A stretch of 35,896 nucleotides of DNA. Origin: a virus. The translations under genes and the position numbers were made by a program. Below, piece after piece: positions 15,584-23,419 of the stretch (within the stretch, counting starts at the first letter, position 1; each line of letters opens with the position of its first letter). The DNA is taken from the IMG/VR virus record IMGVR_UViG_3300032893_000187, positions 1-35,896 of that record, one strand, 5' to 3'. The notes beneath the pieces are model-generated. The model did no database searches. It was not told where the DNA came from and saw only the letters and a program-made list of their open reading frames with translations.

Positions 15584-16045
15584 CCATGTTTTTCTGTGTT
15601 TGATGCACCAAACATTTTGACGAGTAATGTTGAACTGCCTAGCTACAGTTTCGCCGTCTATGCCAGATTCAAGCATGGCGCGGATTGTATCTACATCATT
15701 GGCTGACAGCTTGTGTGTGGGGCTATTTTCGCCGCTGATCCTCTTTCGTATTGTCTTGTCACGCATGTTGTCGGCGTGCGTGCCCAACCGCAAATGCGAC
15801 GGATTGACACAGGAAGGAACATCGCAGGAGTGTAGTACCTGCGCGCCTTTCGGTATTTCCCCGAAGTGCAATTCCCACGACACGCGATGCGCACGGCACG
15901 GCCTTGCCTTGTATGTAAGGTATTGCATGCCGATGCTGATAACTCCGTACCCATCTTTGTCGACAGGTCCATTCCAAAGCCAGCAGGTCGTGAACGGAAC
16001 GAGTTCGACTCTGTTCCAAAACTTCTCTAGAATTGGCGAAGCCAT
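15578..16045 (-). CDS. HNH homing endonuclease, antisense insertion (155 aa)
   Basis: The HNH fold is clear: CWLWNG (21-26), RAHRVSW (51-57), then LHSCDVPSCVNPSHL (71-85), with C74, C79, N81 and H84 as structural or catalytic residues. A C-terminal helix-turn-helix (SANDVDTIRAML...VARQFNITRQNV, about 114-145) would bind DNA. It is read on the strand opposite to its neighbours, between adaptor and tail-hub genes. On the minus strand, GGAAGGAG sits seven bases before the ATG. The DNA is visibly more AT-rich than the flanks, so recent transfer is likely. It appears intact. Confidence 0.9.
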   Translation of the reverse strand: MASPILEKFWNRVELVPFTTCWLWNGPVDKDGYGVISIGMQYLTYKARPCRAHRVSWELHFGEIPKGAQVLHSCDVPSCVNPSHLRLGTHADNMRDKTIRKRISGENSPTHKLSANDVDTIRAMLESGIDGETVARQFNITRQNVWCIKHRKTWL

Positions 16046-16114
16046 TGCCGGACTCCTTCCCGAGTCGGTGATTGGTCAGAGGCCGGGGGCGCTACAACGC
16101 TCTCGGCTTCGCTC

Positions 16115-16143
16115 ATTATAGGCTACCTCATGGCGATAGATAA
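16115..16143 (-). promoter_or_regulatory. Minus-strand promoter for HNH gene
   Basis: On the minus strand an exact TATAAT (complement of 16115-16120) lies 17 bases downstream of TTATCT (complement of 16138-16143). This would start transcription near 16108 and lead into the HNH gene at 16045 with a 60-base leader. The -35 box is weak and lies within the first codons of the tail-hub gene, so the promoter seems to have used existing sequence. Confidence 0.5.
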
Positions 16144-18835
16144 GTCGGTCGCGATGCGGTTCACCCCGAAGGGGCTTTCCGACGCCTACGATTCAACCGA
16201 TGCCTTCCCCGGCGCGTGCCAAGCGCTGACGAATCTCGTATTCGATCAGGGTCAGCCGGAACAGATCGTTGCTCGCGCGGGCGTACTGCCCGTTGCCAAC
16301 CTGAATCAAATCCTGAATCCGCCGGTCGGCGTGATTTCGATTTTCACCGTCATCGGCAACATCATCTACGGGATGTGCGGCGGCAATACGGGGTACGACT
16401 TCCCGTTTTGCTACGACCTGAACATCAACGGGTTCCGCGCAGTCGCCTACGGCGTGCATGGCAACGAACTTCCGAAAACGCAGCCGACGACCGGGGCCTG
16501 GACTCCGCCCACGATGGCATCGGCGGGGGTGTACCTCGTCGTCACGCATCCGGGATGGGATGCGACTGTCACGCCGCGCAAGTTCGGAACGTTCGACCTG
16601 ACGACCCCGACCGCGCCCATCTTCAACGTCACCGACTTGGCGACCAATGCGCTGACTGGATACCCGACATCGGTTTCGAACTTCAACAACCGTCTGTACT
16701 TCGCGGTCGGGAATCAATTGCAGTACAGCGACGTGTTGACGCTGACGCGGACCAACGCATCGCAGTTCCTTGTCATCGGCGACGTGTCCAACATCACGGC
16801 GCAGTCGGGCCTGCCGCTGCAAACGACATCGAGCGGTATCGCGCAGTCGCTTTTGATCTTCAAGGCGTTGCAGACGTGGCAGCTTACGGGCGATTCCGCG
16901 CTTCAAACCCTCGCTCTGCAATTCCTGTCCTTGTCGGTCGGAACCGTCGCGCCGCGCTCCGTCGTGCCGACATCGTACGGAACGTACTTCGTCGCGCCGA
17001 CCGGGCCGTACATGGTCGACCAATTCGGAACGATCCGACCGATCACGAACAGCGCGGACGACACGACACCCGACATCGTTCAGCCGTTCCTCAACTGCAC
17101 GCAACCCTCGCGCGTCGCGGCGGCTTATACGGGGTCTGTGTACCGCATCTGCATTGATTCCGTCGTCAATGGCGTGGCGTTCCGTGGCGACTATTGGTTC
17201 GACGAGCATGTGCGCCGCTGGACCGGGCCGCATTCGTTCTCATATGACTGCGGCGGCGCGGTTACGAATCCGATTTCGGCATCGCTCAACGCGACCCCGG
17301 CGACGTTCATCCTCGCGTCGAACAACTATCCGGCTCAACTGTTCTCGGGGCGTGTAGTGCCCGACTTGCTGTCGGTGCAAAGCGATGGGTACGTCAGCCC
17401 CTTCGGATGCACGATGGTTACGTCGTTCTTCCCAAAGACGGGACGGATGGCGATCAAGCAAGTCGTCGAGTCGACGGTCGAGTTGGCCGCTGGCGGCAAC
17501 CCGGTCACGTTCACGCTCACCGCTGCGGCCGAGGGAAACCTGAATCTCGGTTCGGTCGCGATGACGGTAACGCGACAGGGAACGCTTTGGGGGTCGAATA
17601 ATTGGGGCGATGGCAGCACTTGGCAGGCTTCGCTCGCGGGCGTGATTACCTATGCCGTGCCGTGGGCGACCCCGCTCGTGTTCGAAAAGATGCGCCTCAC
17701 GATCACGACGCCGCCGTCCAGCACGATCGGTCTGACGATCGGATCGTTCTTCGCGCGGTATCAGGAAACCGGCTATCAGACTATGCAGCAGCCGGGCGCG
17801 TCGATTTCCAATGCGGGCGCAGTGCCATCGCCGCCTTACGGCGCGGTCGCCTACGGCACGACGGGACTGAACGCCTACTACGTCTCGCCTACACTGATTG
17901 CCCCGTTGTCGTGGCTTAACACGACGCTGAACCTGACCACGTTCACGACGACGCAGCGCGGCGTTGTTCCGCCGCCGAATGCGGTAAATGGATATTTTCT
18001 GCGCGACGATGGGACGTGGGCGCAAGGCGGCGGTGGCGGCGGCGGGAGCGGAACGGTCAACTTCGGGACGATCAATCAGCTTGCGTATTACCCCGGAAAC
18101 GGTACGGCCGTGTCGGGCGAGACGCGGCTCCAAGCGGTCAACATGCCAGCGCTGACGGGGGATGTGACGACAGCGGGCGGCACGCTGACGACGGTGATTC
18201 CGACAAATCAGGTACAGCTCACACAGATTCAGCAAATTTCGGGCAGCGGCGGCCCCGGAATTCCGTTCCGCGTATTGGGTAATCCGGGCTACTTCACAGA
18301 CAACATTCAACTGATTGATACAGGTACCATATGGGCGAACATCGTTAGCACTGGGTCTGCTGGCGTATTTGGTCCGCTTGTGAGTGGCCTGGCCCCTAGC
18401 ACGGGAGGATCGAGCGGCAGATTCCTGCGCGACGATGCTACTTGGCACTCCGTTCCGGGACTAGGATCAGCGCCCGCTTATACCTACGTCGCCAACTTCA
18501 CGAACGGGCTTGCAACCCCGACGAATGTGCAGCTTGCCGCATTGCCGATCACGAGCTACGCGGCCAACGTTACGCTTGGAACGGCGGTCGACTTCGTCGT
18601 GTTCCTGAACGCCAACGCCGGATCGTTCGTGGTCACGCTTTCCGCAGCGAATGCGCTAGGCGCTGGAATCGCCAAGGTCTACTCGCTTCGTCGCATCGAC
18701 AGCAATGCGAGCAACACGATAACGATCAATCGAGCGGGATCGGACTTGATCGAGGGCGCGACATCCTTCAACCTCTTGCCTAATACTGCGATCAAGATCG
18801 CCTCTGACGGTTCGTCTAATTGGTGGATCATATGA
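16130..18835 (+). CDS. P22 gp10-like tail hub fused to fibre-like domain (901 aa)
   Basis: Residues 1 to about 570 fit the tail-tube/packaged-DNA stabilisation protein of P22-like phages (beta-propeller type): AFPGACQALTNLVFDQG, YFVAPTGPYMVDQFG, GDYWFDEHVRRWTGP. Residues from about 620 are different: a Gly run (632-641), fibre-type motifs YFLRDDGTW (about 622-630) and FLRDDATW (about 765), and MPALTGDVTTAGGTLTTVIP. So a hub appears joined to a fibre domain. No clear Shine-Dalgarno site precedes ATG 16130. The stop overlaps the tailspike start. Confidence 0.75.
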   Translation: MAIDKSVAMRFTPKGLSDAYDSTDAFPGACQALTNLVFDQGQPEQIVARAGVLPVANLNQILNPPVGVISIFTVIGNIIYGMCGGNTGYDFPFCYDLNINGFRAVAYGVHGNELPKTQPTTGAWTPPTMASAGVYLVVTHPGWDATVTPRKFGTFDLTTPTAPIFNVTDLATNALTGYPTSVSNFNNRLYFAVGNQLQYSDVLTLTRTNASQFLVIGDVSNITAQSGLPLQTTSSGIAQSLLIFKALQTWQLTGDSALQTLALQFLSLSVGTVAPRSVVPTSYGTYFVAPTGPYMVDQFGTIRPITNSADDTTPDIVQPFLNCTQPSRVAAAYTGSVYRICIDSVVNGVAFRGDYWFDEHVRRWTGPHSFSYDCGGAVTNPISASLNATPATFILASNNYPAQLFSGRVVPDLLSVQSDGYVSPFGCTMVTSFFPKTGRMAIKQVVESTVELAAGGNPVTFTLTAAAEGNLNLGSVAMTVTRQGTLWGSNNWGDGSTWQASLAGVITYAVPWATPLVFEKMRLTITTPPSSTIGLTIGSFFARYQETGYQTMQQPGASISNAGAVPSPPYGAVAYGTTGLNAYYVSPTLIAPLSWLNTTLNLTTFTTTQRGVVPPPNAVNGYFLRDDGTWAQGGGGGGGSGTVNFGTINQLAYYPGNGTAVSGETRLQAVNMPALTGDVTTAGGTLTTVIPTNQVQLTQIQQISGSGGPGIPFRVLGNPGYFTDNIQLIDTGTIWANIVSTGSAGVFGPLVSGLAPSTGGSSGRFLRDDATWHSVPGLGSAPAYTYVANFTNGLATPTNVQLAALPITSYAANVTLGTAVDFVVFLNANAGSFVVTLSAANALGAGIAKVYSLRRIDSNASNTITINRAGSDLIEGATSFNLLPNTAIKIASDGSSNWWII

Positions 18836-20193
18836 CGGATCGCATTCCATTCTTCAAGTCGACGCAGACCGGCGGGGTTGCTAGGGCGTTTCAACCGCGC
18901 CTGGAGGAATACATCAGCGTCAAGGACTTCGGCGCGAAGGGCGACGGCGCGACCGATGACACCGCCGCGATACAGTCGGCGATCAACTATGCGAATAGCA
19001 TCGGCGGTGGGGCAGTAATGTTCCCGCCTGCGCTGTATTACACGACCGGCACGCTATCGTTGAAGCGCAACGTGGCGCTTTGCGGCGTCGGTGACGGTCC
19101 CTATGACACCGCAGGGCCGACCAATCCGCTGACGACGTGCTGCGGTCCTACGTTGCTCGTCACTAGCACGGCGGGGCCGTTCATCGACCAACCCGGAACC
19201 GGCGTCGGCTGCAATCAGATCAGTGATTTGATCTTCGGATATCCAAGTCAGGTGTCGCCGACGACAAGCCCGCCGACCGTGTACCCGGTCACGATCCGCA
19301 TCAAGCAAGGCGCAACACACGTCGAGCGCTGCCTGTTCATCAACCCGTACGACGCAATCGCGGTGCAAACCGTCAGCGGAACCGCCCCTGGCCGAGTGGT
19401 CATCAACAACTGCAACATCGGAGCGATTCACACTGGCATCATCATCGACGGCGCGCAGGATTACATAGGCCTGTCTAACATCCTGTGGGAACCGTACTAC
19501 GATTACGCTCCTAATCTGTCATTCCCGCAAGGCGTGGGTAGTTTGGACGTGTGGCGGCAGACGAACGGCGTCAATTTGCAATGCCTGCGGTGCGACGCAA
19601 TAGAGGCCGTGAATTTAATGATGTTCGGCAATTTCAGTGCCGGCATCGCGTTCGACGATAGTTCTTTGGTGACGCCGAAAACGACGTACGGAAACTTCTC
19701 AAACGTCGACATTGATATGTACGCCGGGCAGTACGGCATCAACTGCAAATCCGTGCGCGTATCTGGTGGCGGCGTTCACTTCGCCAATCTGAACGTAGGA
19801 CTCGGAACCGTCAACGGCGGGACGGTCGGCATCTGGCTTCCTGCCGGCGGAAGCGAAACGCCGTTGATGACGGTCAACGGCGGCGCTATTCGTGGCACAT
19901 GGACGACCGGATACACGCTGGTCGCGGCAGGTACGCTTTGGGTTCAGAACGTCTATCAGCTTGACTTGCCCGGCGGCGCGGTGACGACGCCGGGATTCCC
20001 GGCCAGCGGAACGCCGGTCACTAACACGTTTCCCTATACGGTGCAGATTTGCATGAACGGCGGAACGGTGTCGGACGTTCAAATAAACGGGTCGAGCAGC
20101 GGAGGGACGCGAGGCTTGCTGTTGTTGAAACCGAATCAGACCGTCACCGTCATCTATACCGTCGCCCCGACTTGGACGTGGTTTACGGCATGA
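18832..20193 (+). CDS. Tailspike with pectate-lyase-type beta-helix (453 aa)
   Basis: Start ATG 18832 overlaps the previous stop (ATGA). After about 30 residues comes ISVKDFGAKGDGATDDTAAIQ, the signature entry of the pectate-lyase-3 type right-handed beta-helix used by many tailspikes, followed by beta-helix coils rich in Gly, Asn and Val to about residue 400 (e.g. INNCNIGAIHTGIIIDGAQ). It probably recognises or degrades a surface polysaccharide of the host. A catalytic site cannot be assigned from the sequence alone. Confidence 0.85.
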   Translation: MTDRIPFFKSTQTGGVARAFQPRLEEYISVKDFGAKGDGATDDTAAIQSAINYANSIGGGAVMFPPALYYTTGTLSLKRNVALCGVGDGPYDTAGPTNPLTTCCGPTLLVTSTAGPFIDQPGTGVGCNQISDLIFGYPSQVSPTTSPPTVYPVTIRIKQGATHVERCLFINPYDAIAVQTVSGTAPGRVVINNCNIGAIHTGIIIDGAQDYIGLSNILWEPYYDYAPNLSFPQGVGSLDVWRQTNGVNLQCLRCDAIEAVNLMMFGNFSAGIAFDDSSLVTPKTTYGNFSNVDIDMYAGQYGINCKSVRVSGGGVHFANLNVGLGTVNGGTVGIWLPAGGSETPLMTVNGGAIRGTWTTGYTLVAAGTLWVQNVYQLDLPGGAVTTPGFPASGTPVTNTFPYTVQICMNGGTVSDVQINGSSSGGTRGLLLLKPNQTVTVIYTVAPTWTWFTA

Positions 20194-20201
20194 GGCTCAC
20201 C

Positions 20202-21059
20202 ATGAATCTACGCGACTACCTGTTCCCGGCCGTCATCATCGGCGGTTTCCCGGTCACGCTGACCAACGGCACGCTGGAAGATGCCAATCAGGTGATGCAG
20301 GATTTCAACTGGATTCAGTCGCAAGTCAACACGAACGTCCCCGCGCTGATTCCGGCGGCGGCGTTCGTCTACGTCCCGCAAGTCAACGTCGGCGGCACGG
20401 CGAACGCGATCACACTGACCCCGGCCCCGGCCGTGGCGTCCTATACCGATGGGCTTTCGTTCCGGTTCGTGGCGACCAATACCAACACCGGCTCGACCAC
20501 GATCGCTGTGAGCGGGCTTGCGCCGGTCAACGTCGTCGTCCCGGCCGCAACCGCGCTGACGGGCGGCGAGATTCGAGTCAACGGCGTTTACGACATCACC
20601 TACTCGTCGATCAGCGCGAGTTGGTTCCTGCAAAACGCCGCACAGGGTTCCGGCTTCTTCTCGGCGGGCACGTTCTCGCCCGGAATCCAGTTCGGCGGCG
20701 CGAACGTCGGCATGACGTTCTCGGTGAACACCGGGCAGTATTACGTCCTGAACGGACTGTATGTGTTCGCGATCGCGCTGACGCTGACCGCCAAGGGATC
20801 GTCGACCGGGGTTGCGACGATCACCGGCCTGCCGTATCAGGCTCCGTTGTCCCTGGGCGGTTCGGGGAACATCCCGTTCGGCGTGTGCCAAGCGGCGAAC
20901 CTGACCTATGCGGGGCAAATCTCGCCATGCCTGCAACCGTCGACCAACACGTTCAAGATTCAAACGTCGGCAACCGGCAGTGCGTTCGCGTTCCTGTCGG
21001 ATACTGCCTTCGCCAACAACACGTCACTGAACATAAGCGGAGTGCTGCCGAGGATTTGA
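20202..21059 (+). CDS. Receptor-binding or fibre-tip protein (285 aa)
   Basis: ATG 20202 has a GAGG site six bases upstream; an earlier ATG at 20190 overlaps the tailspike stop and is less likely. The N-terminus contains the shared motif LRDYLFPAVI (3-12), then PVTLTNGTLEDANQVMQDFN, a phrase common in phage fibre proteins. The C-terminal half (SAGTFSPGIQFGGANVGMTFS, LTLTAKGSSTGVATITGLP) resembles fibre-tip domains. It follows the tailspike directly, so it may attach to it or form a second binding protein. Confidence 0.72.
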   Translation: MNLRDYLFPAVIIGGFPVTLTNGTLEDANQVMQDFNWIQSQVNTNVPALIPAAAFVYVPQVNVGGTANAITLTPAPAVASYTDGLSFRFVATNTNTGSTTIAVSGLAPVNVVVPAATALTGGEIRVNGVYDITYSSISASWFLQNAAQGSGFFSAGTFSPGIQFGGANVGMTFSVNTGQYYVLNGLYVFAIALTLTAKGSSTGVATITGLPYQAPLSLGGSGNIPFGVCQAANLTYAGQISPCLQPSTNTFKIQTSATGSAFAFLSDTAFANNTSLNISGVLPRI

Positions 21060-21060
21060 C

Positions 21061-21267
21061 ATGGACATAGACTGGTCGACTATCGTGACGAGCCTTGTTA
21101 CTGCCGGCGCAGTGTACGGCGGCATCCGCGCCGATCTTCGCAACATGAAGGAGCGGATTACGCTGGCCGAGAAGTCGGTTTCGCGCGCACACGAGCGCAT
21201 CGACGACTTCCTGAACAGCACCGGATCGCATCTGCCGTACAGGCACAGAAACGGGGCCGATGAATGA
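21061..21267 (+). CDS. Small membrane-anchored helical protein (68 aa)
   Basis: A hydrophobic segment (IVTSLVTAGAVYGGI, about 8-22) is followed by a charged helix (LRNMKERITLAEKSVSRAHERID). This one-membrane-pass, coiled-coil layout resembles small phage lysis accessory proteins such as XhlA-type or pinholin-like partners, but no defined family is recognised. SD GAGG precedes the ATG, and the stop overlaps the endolysin start. A holin accessory role is only inferred from its neighbours. Confidence 0.65.
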   Translation: MDIDWSTIVTSLVTAGAVYGGIRADLRNMKERITLAEKSVSRAHERIDDFLNSTGSHLPYRHRNGADE

Positions 21268-21707
21268 ACATCAGCCCGGTTGGCATCGCGCTCGTCGAGG
21301 AAGTCGAGCAATGTCGGCTGGTGGCGTATTGGGATGCGATCGGCAAGGTCTGGACGATCGGTTGGGGCCATACCGGAGCGCACGTTCAGGAAGGATTGGT
21401 TTGGACGCAGGAGCAAGCCGACGCCGTACTGACGACCGACCTTGCCGGCGCGCAAGGGTGCATCAACAGGCTCGTGCGCGTGCCGTTGAAGCAAAATCAG
21501 TTCGATGCTTTGTGCAGCTTTGTTTACAACGTGGGGTGCGGGGCATTCACGACTTCGACATTGCTGCGCGATATAAACGCCGGGAAGTTCGATCTAGCGG
21601 CGGGGCAATTCCCGTTGTGGTGTCACGACCATGCGGGCAACGTCGAGCAGGGTTTGCTGGATCGCCGATTGAAGGAACAGGCGCTATTTACGGGAGCAAC
21701 GCCATGA
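21264..21707 (+). CDS. T4-type endolysin, glycoside hydrolase 24 (147 aa)
   Basis: It cleaves the glycan strands of peptidoglycan. The catalytic triad pattern of GH24 lysozymes is seen: E15 (VEQC), D24 (YWDAIGK) and T31 (TIGWGHT). The helical remainder (QFDALCSFVYNVGCGAF, about 76-92) contains the usual NQFDALxSFxxNVG stretch. No signal peptide is seen, so release depends on the holin at 22662. The protein looks complete. It overlaps its neighbours at both ends. Confidence 0.93.
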   Translation: MNISPVGIALVEEVEQCRLVAYWDAIGKVWTIGWGHTGAHVQEGLVWTQEQADAVLTTDLAGAQGCINRLVRVPLKQNQFDALCSFVYNVGCGAFTTSTLLRDINAGKFDLAAGQFPLWCHDHAGNVEQGLLDRRLKEQALFTGATP

Positions 21708-22021
21708 GACTGATTTCCCTGTTCGTCGCCTTACTGTTGGCCGGATGCGCCACGACCGGAACGGTCACACAGCAACAGGCCGCCATCGAGAACGTACTGC
21801 TTGCGCTCGCGGGGCAAGCTGCCGGCGTGTACTTGGGCGGGACGTGCAACCCGCCGCCCATTCCGGCGGAATTGCTCAATCCTTGTCAGCCGCAGCCGGC
21901 GAACGCTACGCAACAGCAATTGCAAGACGCTTTGACGACGTGCATAACATCGACGGCCGTGTTGATAGCGGTCGCGAAGTACCAGCAGAAAGTTTGCACT
22001 CCAACCGCAAAGACACAGTGA
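21704..22021 (+). CDS. Lipoprotein of lysis block (105 aa)
   Basis: A signal peptide MRLISLFVALLLAGC ends in a lipobox (LAGC, Cys at 15). The mature part has a Pro-rich section (CNPPPIPAELLNPCQPQP, about 47-64) and four further Cys residues in total. It directly follows the endolysin, the place of outer-membrane spanins (Rz1-type), which are also Pro-rich lipoproteins. No inner-membrane spanin was found, and the C-terminal hydrophobic part is too weak for a clear unimolecular spanin, so the role is uncertain. Confidence 0.72.
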   Translation: MRLISLFVALLLAGCATTGTVTQQQAAIENVLLALAGQAAGVYLGGTCNPPPIPAELLNPCQPQPANATQQQLQDALTTCITSTAVLIAVAKYQQKVCTPTAKTQ

Positions 22022-22028
22022 GGCAATC

Positions 22029-22412
22029 ATGGACTTCCTACATCAAGTGTTGATCGCCCTGGGATGGACGCCGCCCGCCACGACGCCGACGCCGCCGCCC
22101 GCGAAGAACCCGACTGCGGGATTCAAGGGGCCGCCGCCGGCCTTCGTCGCATGGTGGAAGGACAACGCAGATTCGTTCCGTGGTCCGGCGGGCCTTGTCA
22201 AGGCGCAGGCGCTTGAAGCGGGCTATCTCGCGGGCGATCCTACCGCGACGTGGCAGTGGATTGCCCTCGCCTCGATGCTGACAACCGAGTACCCGAATCC
22301 GGCCTATACCGGGCGCGACGGCATTACGGCGACGTTGCCGCCGCTGTACCAGACCGACCCGGATTATGCGTGGTGGGGCACGCTCGGAACGCCATCGGTG
22401 GCGACGCGATGA
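22029..22412 (+). CDS. Hypothetical protein of lysis block (127 aa)
   Basis: SD GAGG precedes ATG 22029. The N-terminus is hydrophobic (MDFLHQVLIALGW) and is followed by a Pro/Thr linker (ATTPTPPPAKNPT, about 17-30). The rest is a Trp/Tyr-rich globular part (FVAWWKDNADSFRG, TWQWIALASMLTTEYPN). Tentatively, this is a membrane-proximal protein with a flexible stalk. No family recognised. It overlaps the next gene by ATGA. Confidence 0.65.
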   Translation: MDFLHQVLIALGWTPPATTPTPPPAKNPTAGFKGPPPAFVAWWKDNADSFRGPAGLVKAQALEAGYLAGDPTATWQWIALASMLTTEYPNPAYTGRDGITATLPPLYQTDPDYAWWGTLGTPSVATR

Positions 22413-22690
22413 ATTGGTGGCGAAACTTCTGGGTAGCGACCGATGTTTGGGTCAGCAATTGGATTTGGGCCGACCCAAACATCACGATCTCGTCCAAAAC
22501 GGCCGAGGCTCGCGCTGACGGGAAATGGTGGGGCAAGGCGGGGTGCAAGGTGCTGAACTTCCTGTTCCAGACGCAGGATCATTGCTCCGGGGCGATCGAC
22601 GGCGACATCGACCGCGCGAAGAAAGCGGCGCAAGAATTGGAAAGGTACAAGGATGGCGGCGATGGACAACCAACCCAACACGACGGCTAA
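22409..22690 (+). CDS. Conserved small phage protein (93 aa)
   Basis: A Trp-rich start (MNWWRNFWVATDVWVSNWIW) leads into a pattern DPNITISSKTAEARADGKWWG, then CKVLNF and a C-terminal charged helix (DGDIDRAKKAAQELERYK). This resembles a small phage family found between tail and lysis genes, of unknown function. The N-terminal aromatic segment could contact the membrane. The gene overlaps both neighbours, including 29 bp shared with the holin. Confidence 0.65.
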   Translation: MNWWRNFWVATDVWVSNWIWADPNITISSKTAEARADGKWWGKAGCKVLNFLFQTQDHCSGAIDGDIDRAKKAAQELERYKDGGDGQPTQHDG

Positions 22691-22850
22691 ACTCATTGCC
22701 GGCGGCGGTTCCGGCGCGATCGTCATCATCATCGTGTGGGCGCTGCGTACCTGGGCGCACGTCGACATGCCGACCGAAGTCGCGATGGCGCTGTCGACAG
22801 TCATCTCGCTTGGGGCGGCGCACTTCACCCCCGTTGGCCCGTCACCATGA
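22662..22850 (+). CDS. Holin with two membrane segments (62 aa)
   Basis: Start ATG 22662 is preferred because an AAGG site lies about eight bases upstream; an ATG nine bases earlier is possible. Two hydrophobic segments (about 10-30, GSGAIVIIIVWALRTW, and about 36-56, PTEVAMALSTVISLGAAHF) with a short loop match small two-segment holins. It would form the inner-membrane lesion that releases the endolysin encoded at 21264. The stop overlaps the next start (ATGA). Confidence 0.78.
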   Translation: MDNQPNTTAKLIAGGGSGAIVIIIVWALRTWAHVDMPTEVAMALSTVISLGAAHFTPVGPSP

Positions 22851-23419
22851 CTGCGCACCCGTTCCTGATTACCGGCCTGCCGCGCTCCCGTACAGCATGG
22901 ATGTCCGTGCTTTGCACGACGGGCCGGTCTTTTTGCGCGCATGAACCGTCAGCCAAGTTTCGGACGGTCGACGATATCGCGGACTTCTACGACACCGACG
23001 CCTACGACTACATCGGCGCGTCGGACGCGACCTTGGGGCTTTTCCTGCCGTGGATACTGGAACACATCAAGCCGCGCGTCCTCATCATCGACCGGCCGTT
23101 GGAGGACTGCCAGCTATCGTTCGAGAAGGCGATCGGCCTGCCGCGCACGACGCTGGTCGATCAGGAATACGAAATGCTGCAATCCCTGCCGGCGAATCCC
23201 CTGGTCAAGCGGGTGTGGTACGAGCATCTTGACCTGCCTCGGGTGGTCGCCGGGTGCTTTTTCCATCTCCTGCCCGGCCTGCCATTCGATGAAGAACGGG
23301 CGGCGGAACTCGCGCGGCTGAACATTCAGGTCGACCCCGACAAGTTGATCCTGCGGACCATTCGGGCGCAAGATTCGTTGCGGGAGCTTTTGCGGGACTT
23401 TCTTCAAGAGGCGGCGTAA
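22847..23419 (+). CDS. PAPS-dependent sulfotransferase-like protein (190 aa)
   Basis: Both cofactor sites of the sulfotransferase fold are visible: the 5'-phosphosulfate loop GLPRSRTAW (10-18) and the 3'-phosphate site R83 with S91 (IDRPLEDCQLSF), eight residues apart as in the family. The length is short but sufficient for a minimal core. Phage sulfotransferases are known, but their substrates are mostly not. Its place between the holin and the ejection proteins gives no hint. The gene is coupled to the holin by ATGA. The activity is inferred from motifs only. Confidence 0.72.
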   Translation: MTAHPFLITGLPRSRTAWMSVLCTTGRSFCAHEPSAKFRTVDDIADFYDTDAYDYIGASDATLGLFLPWILEHIKPRVLIIDRPLEDCQLSFEKAIGLPRTTLVDQEYEMLQSLPANPLVKRVWYEHLDLPRVVAGCFFHLLPGLPFDEERAAELARLNIQVDPDKLILRTIRAQDSLRELLRDFLQEAA

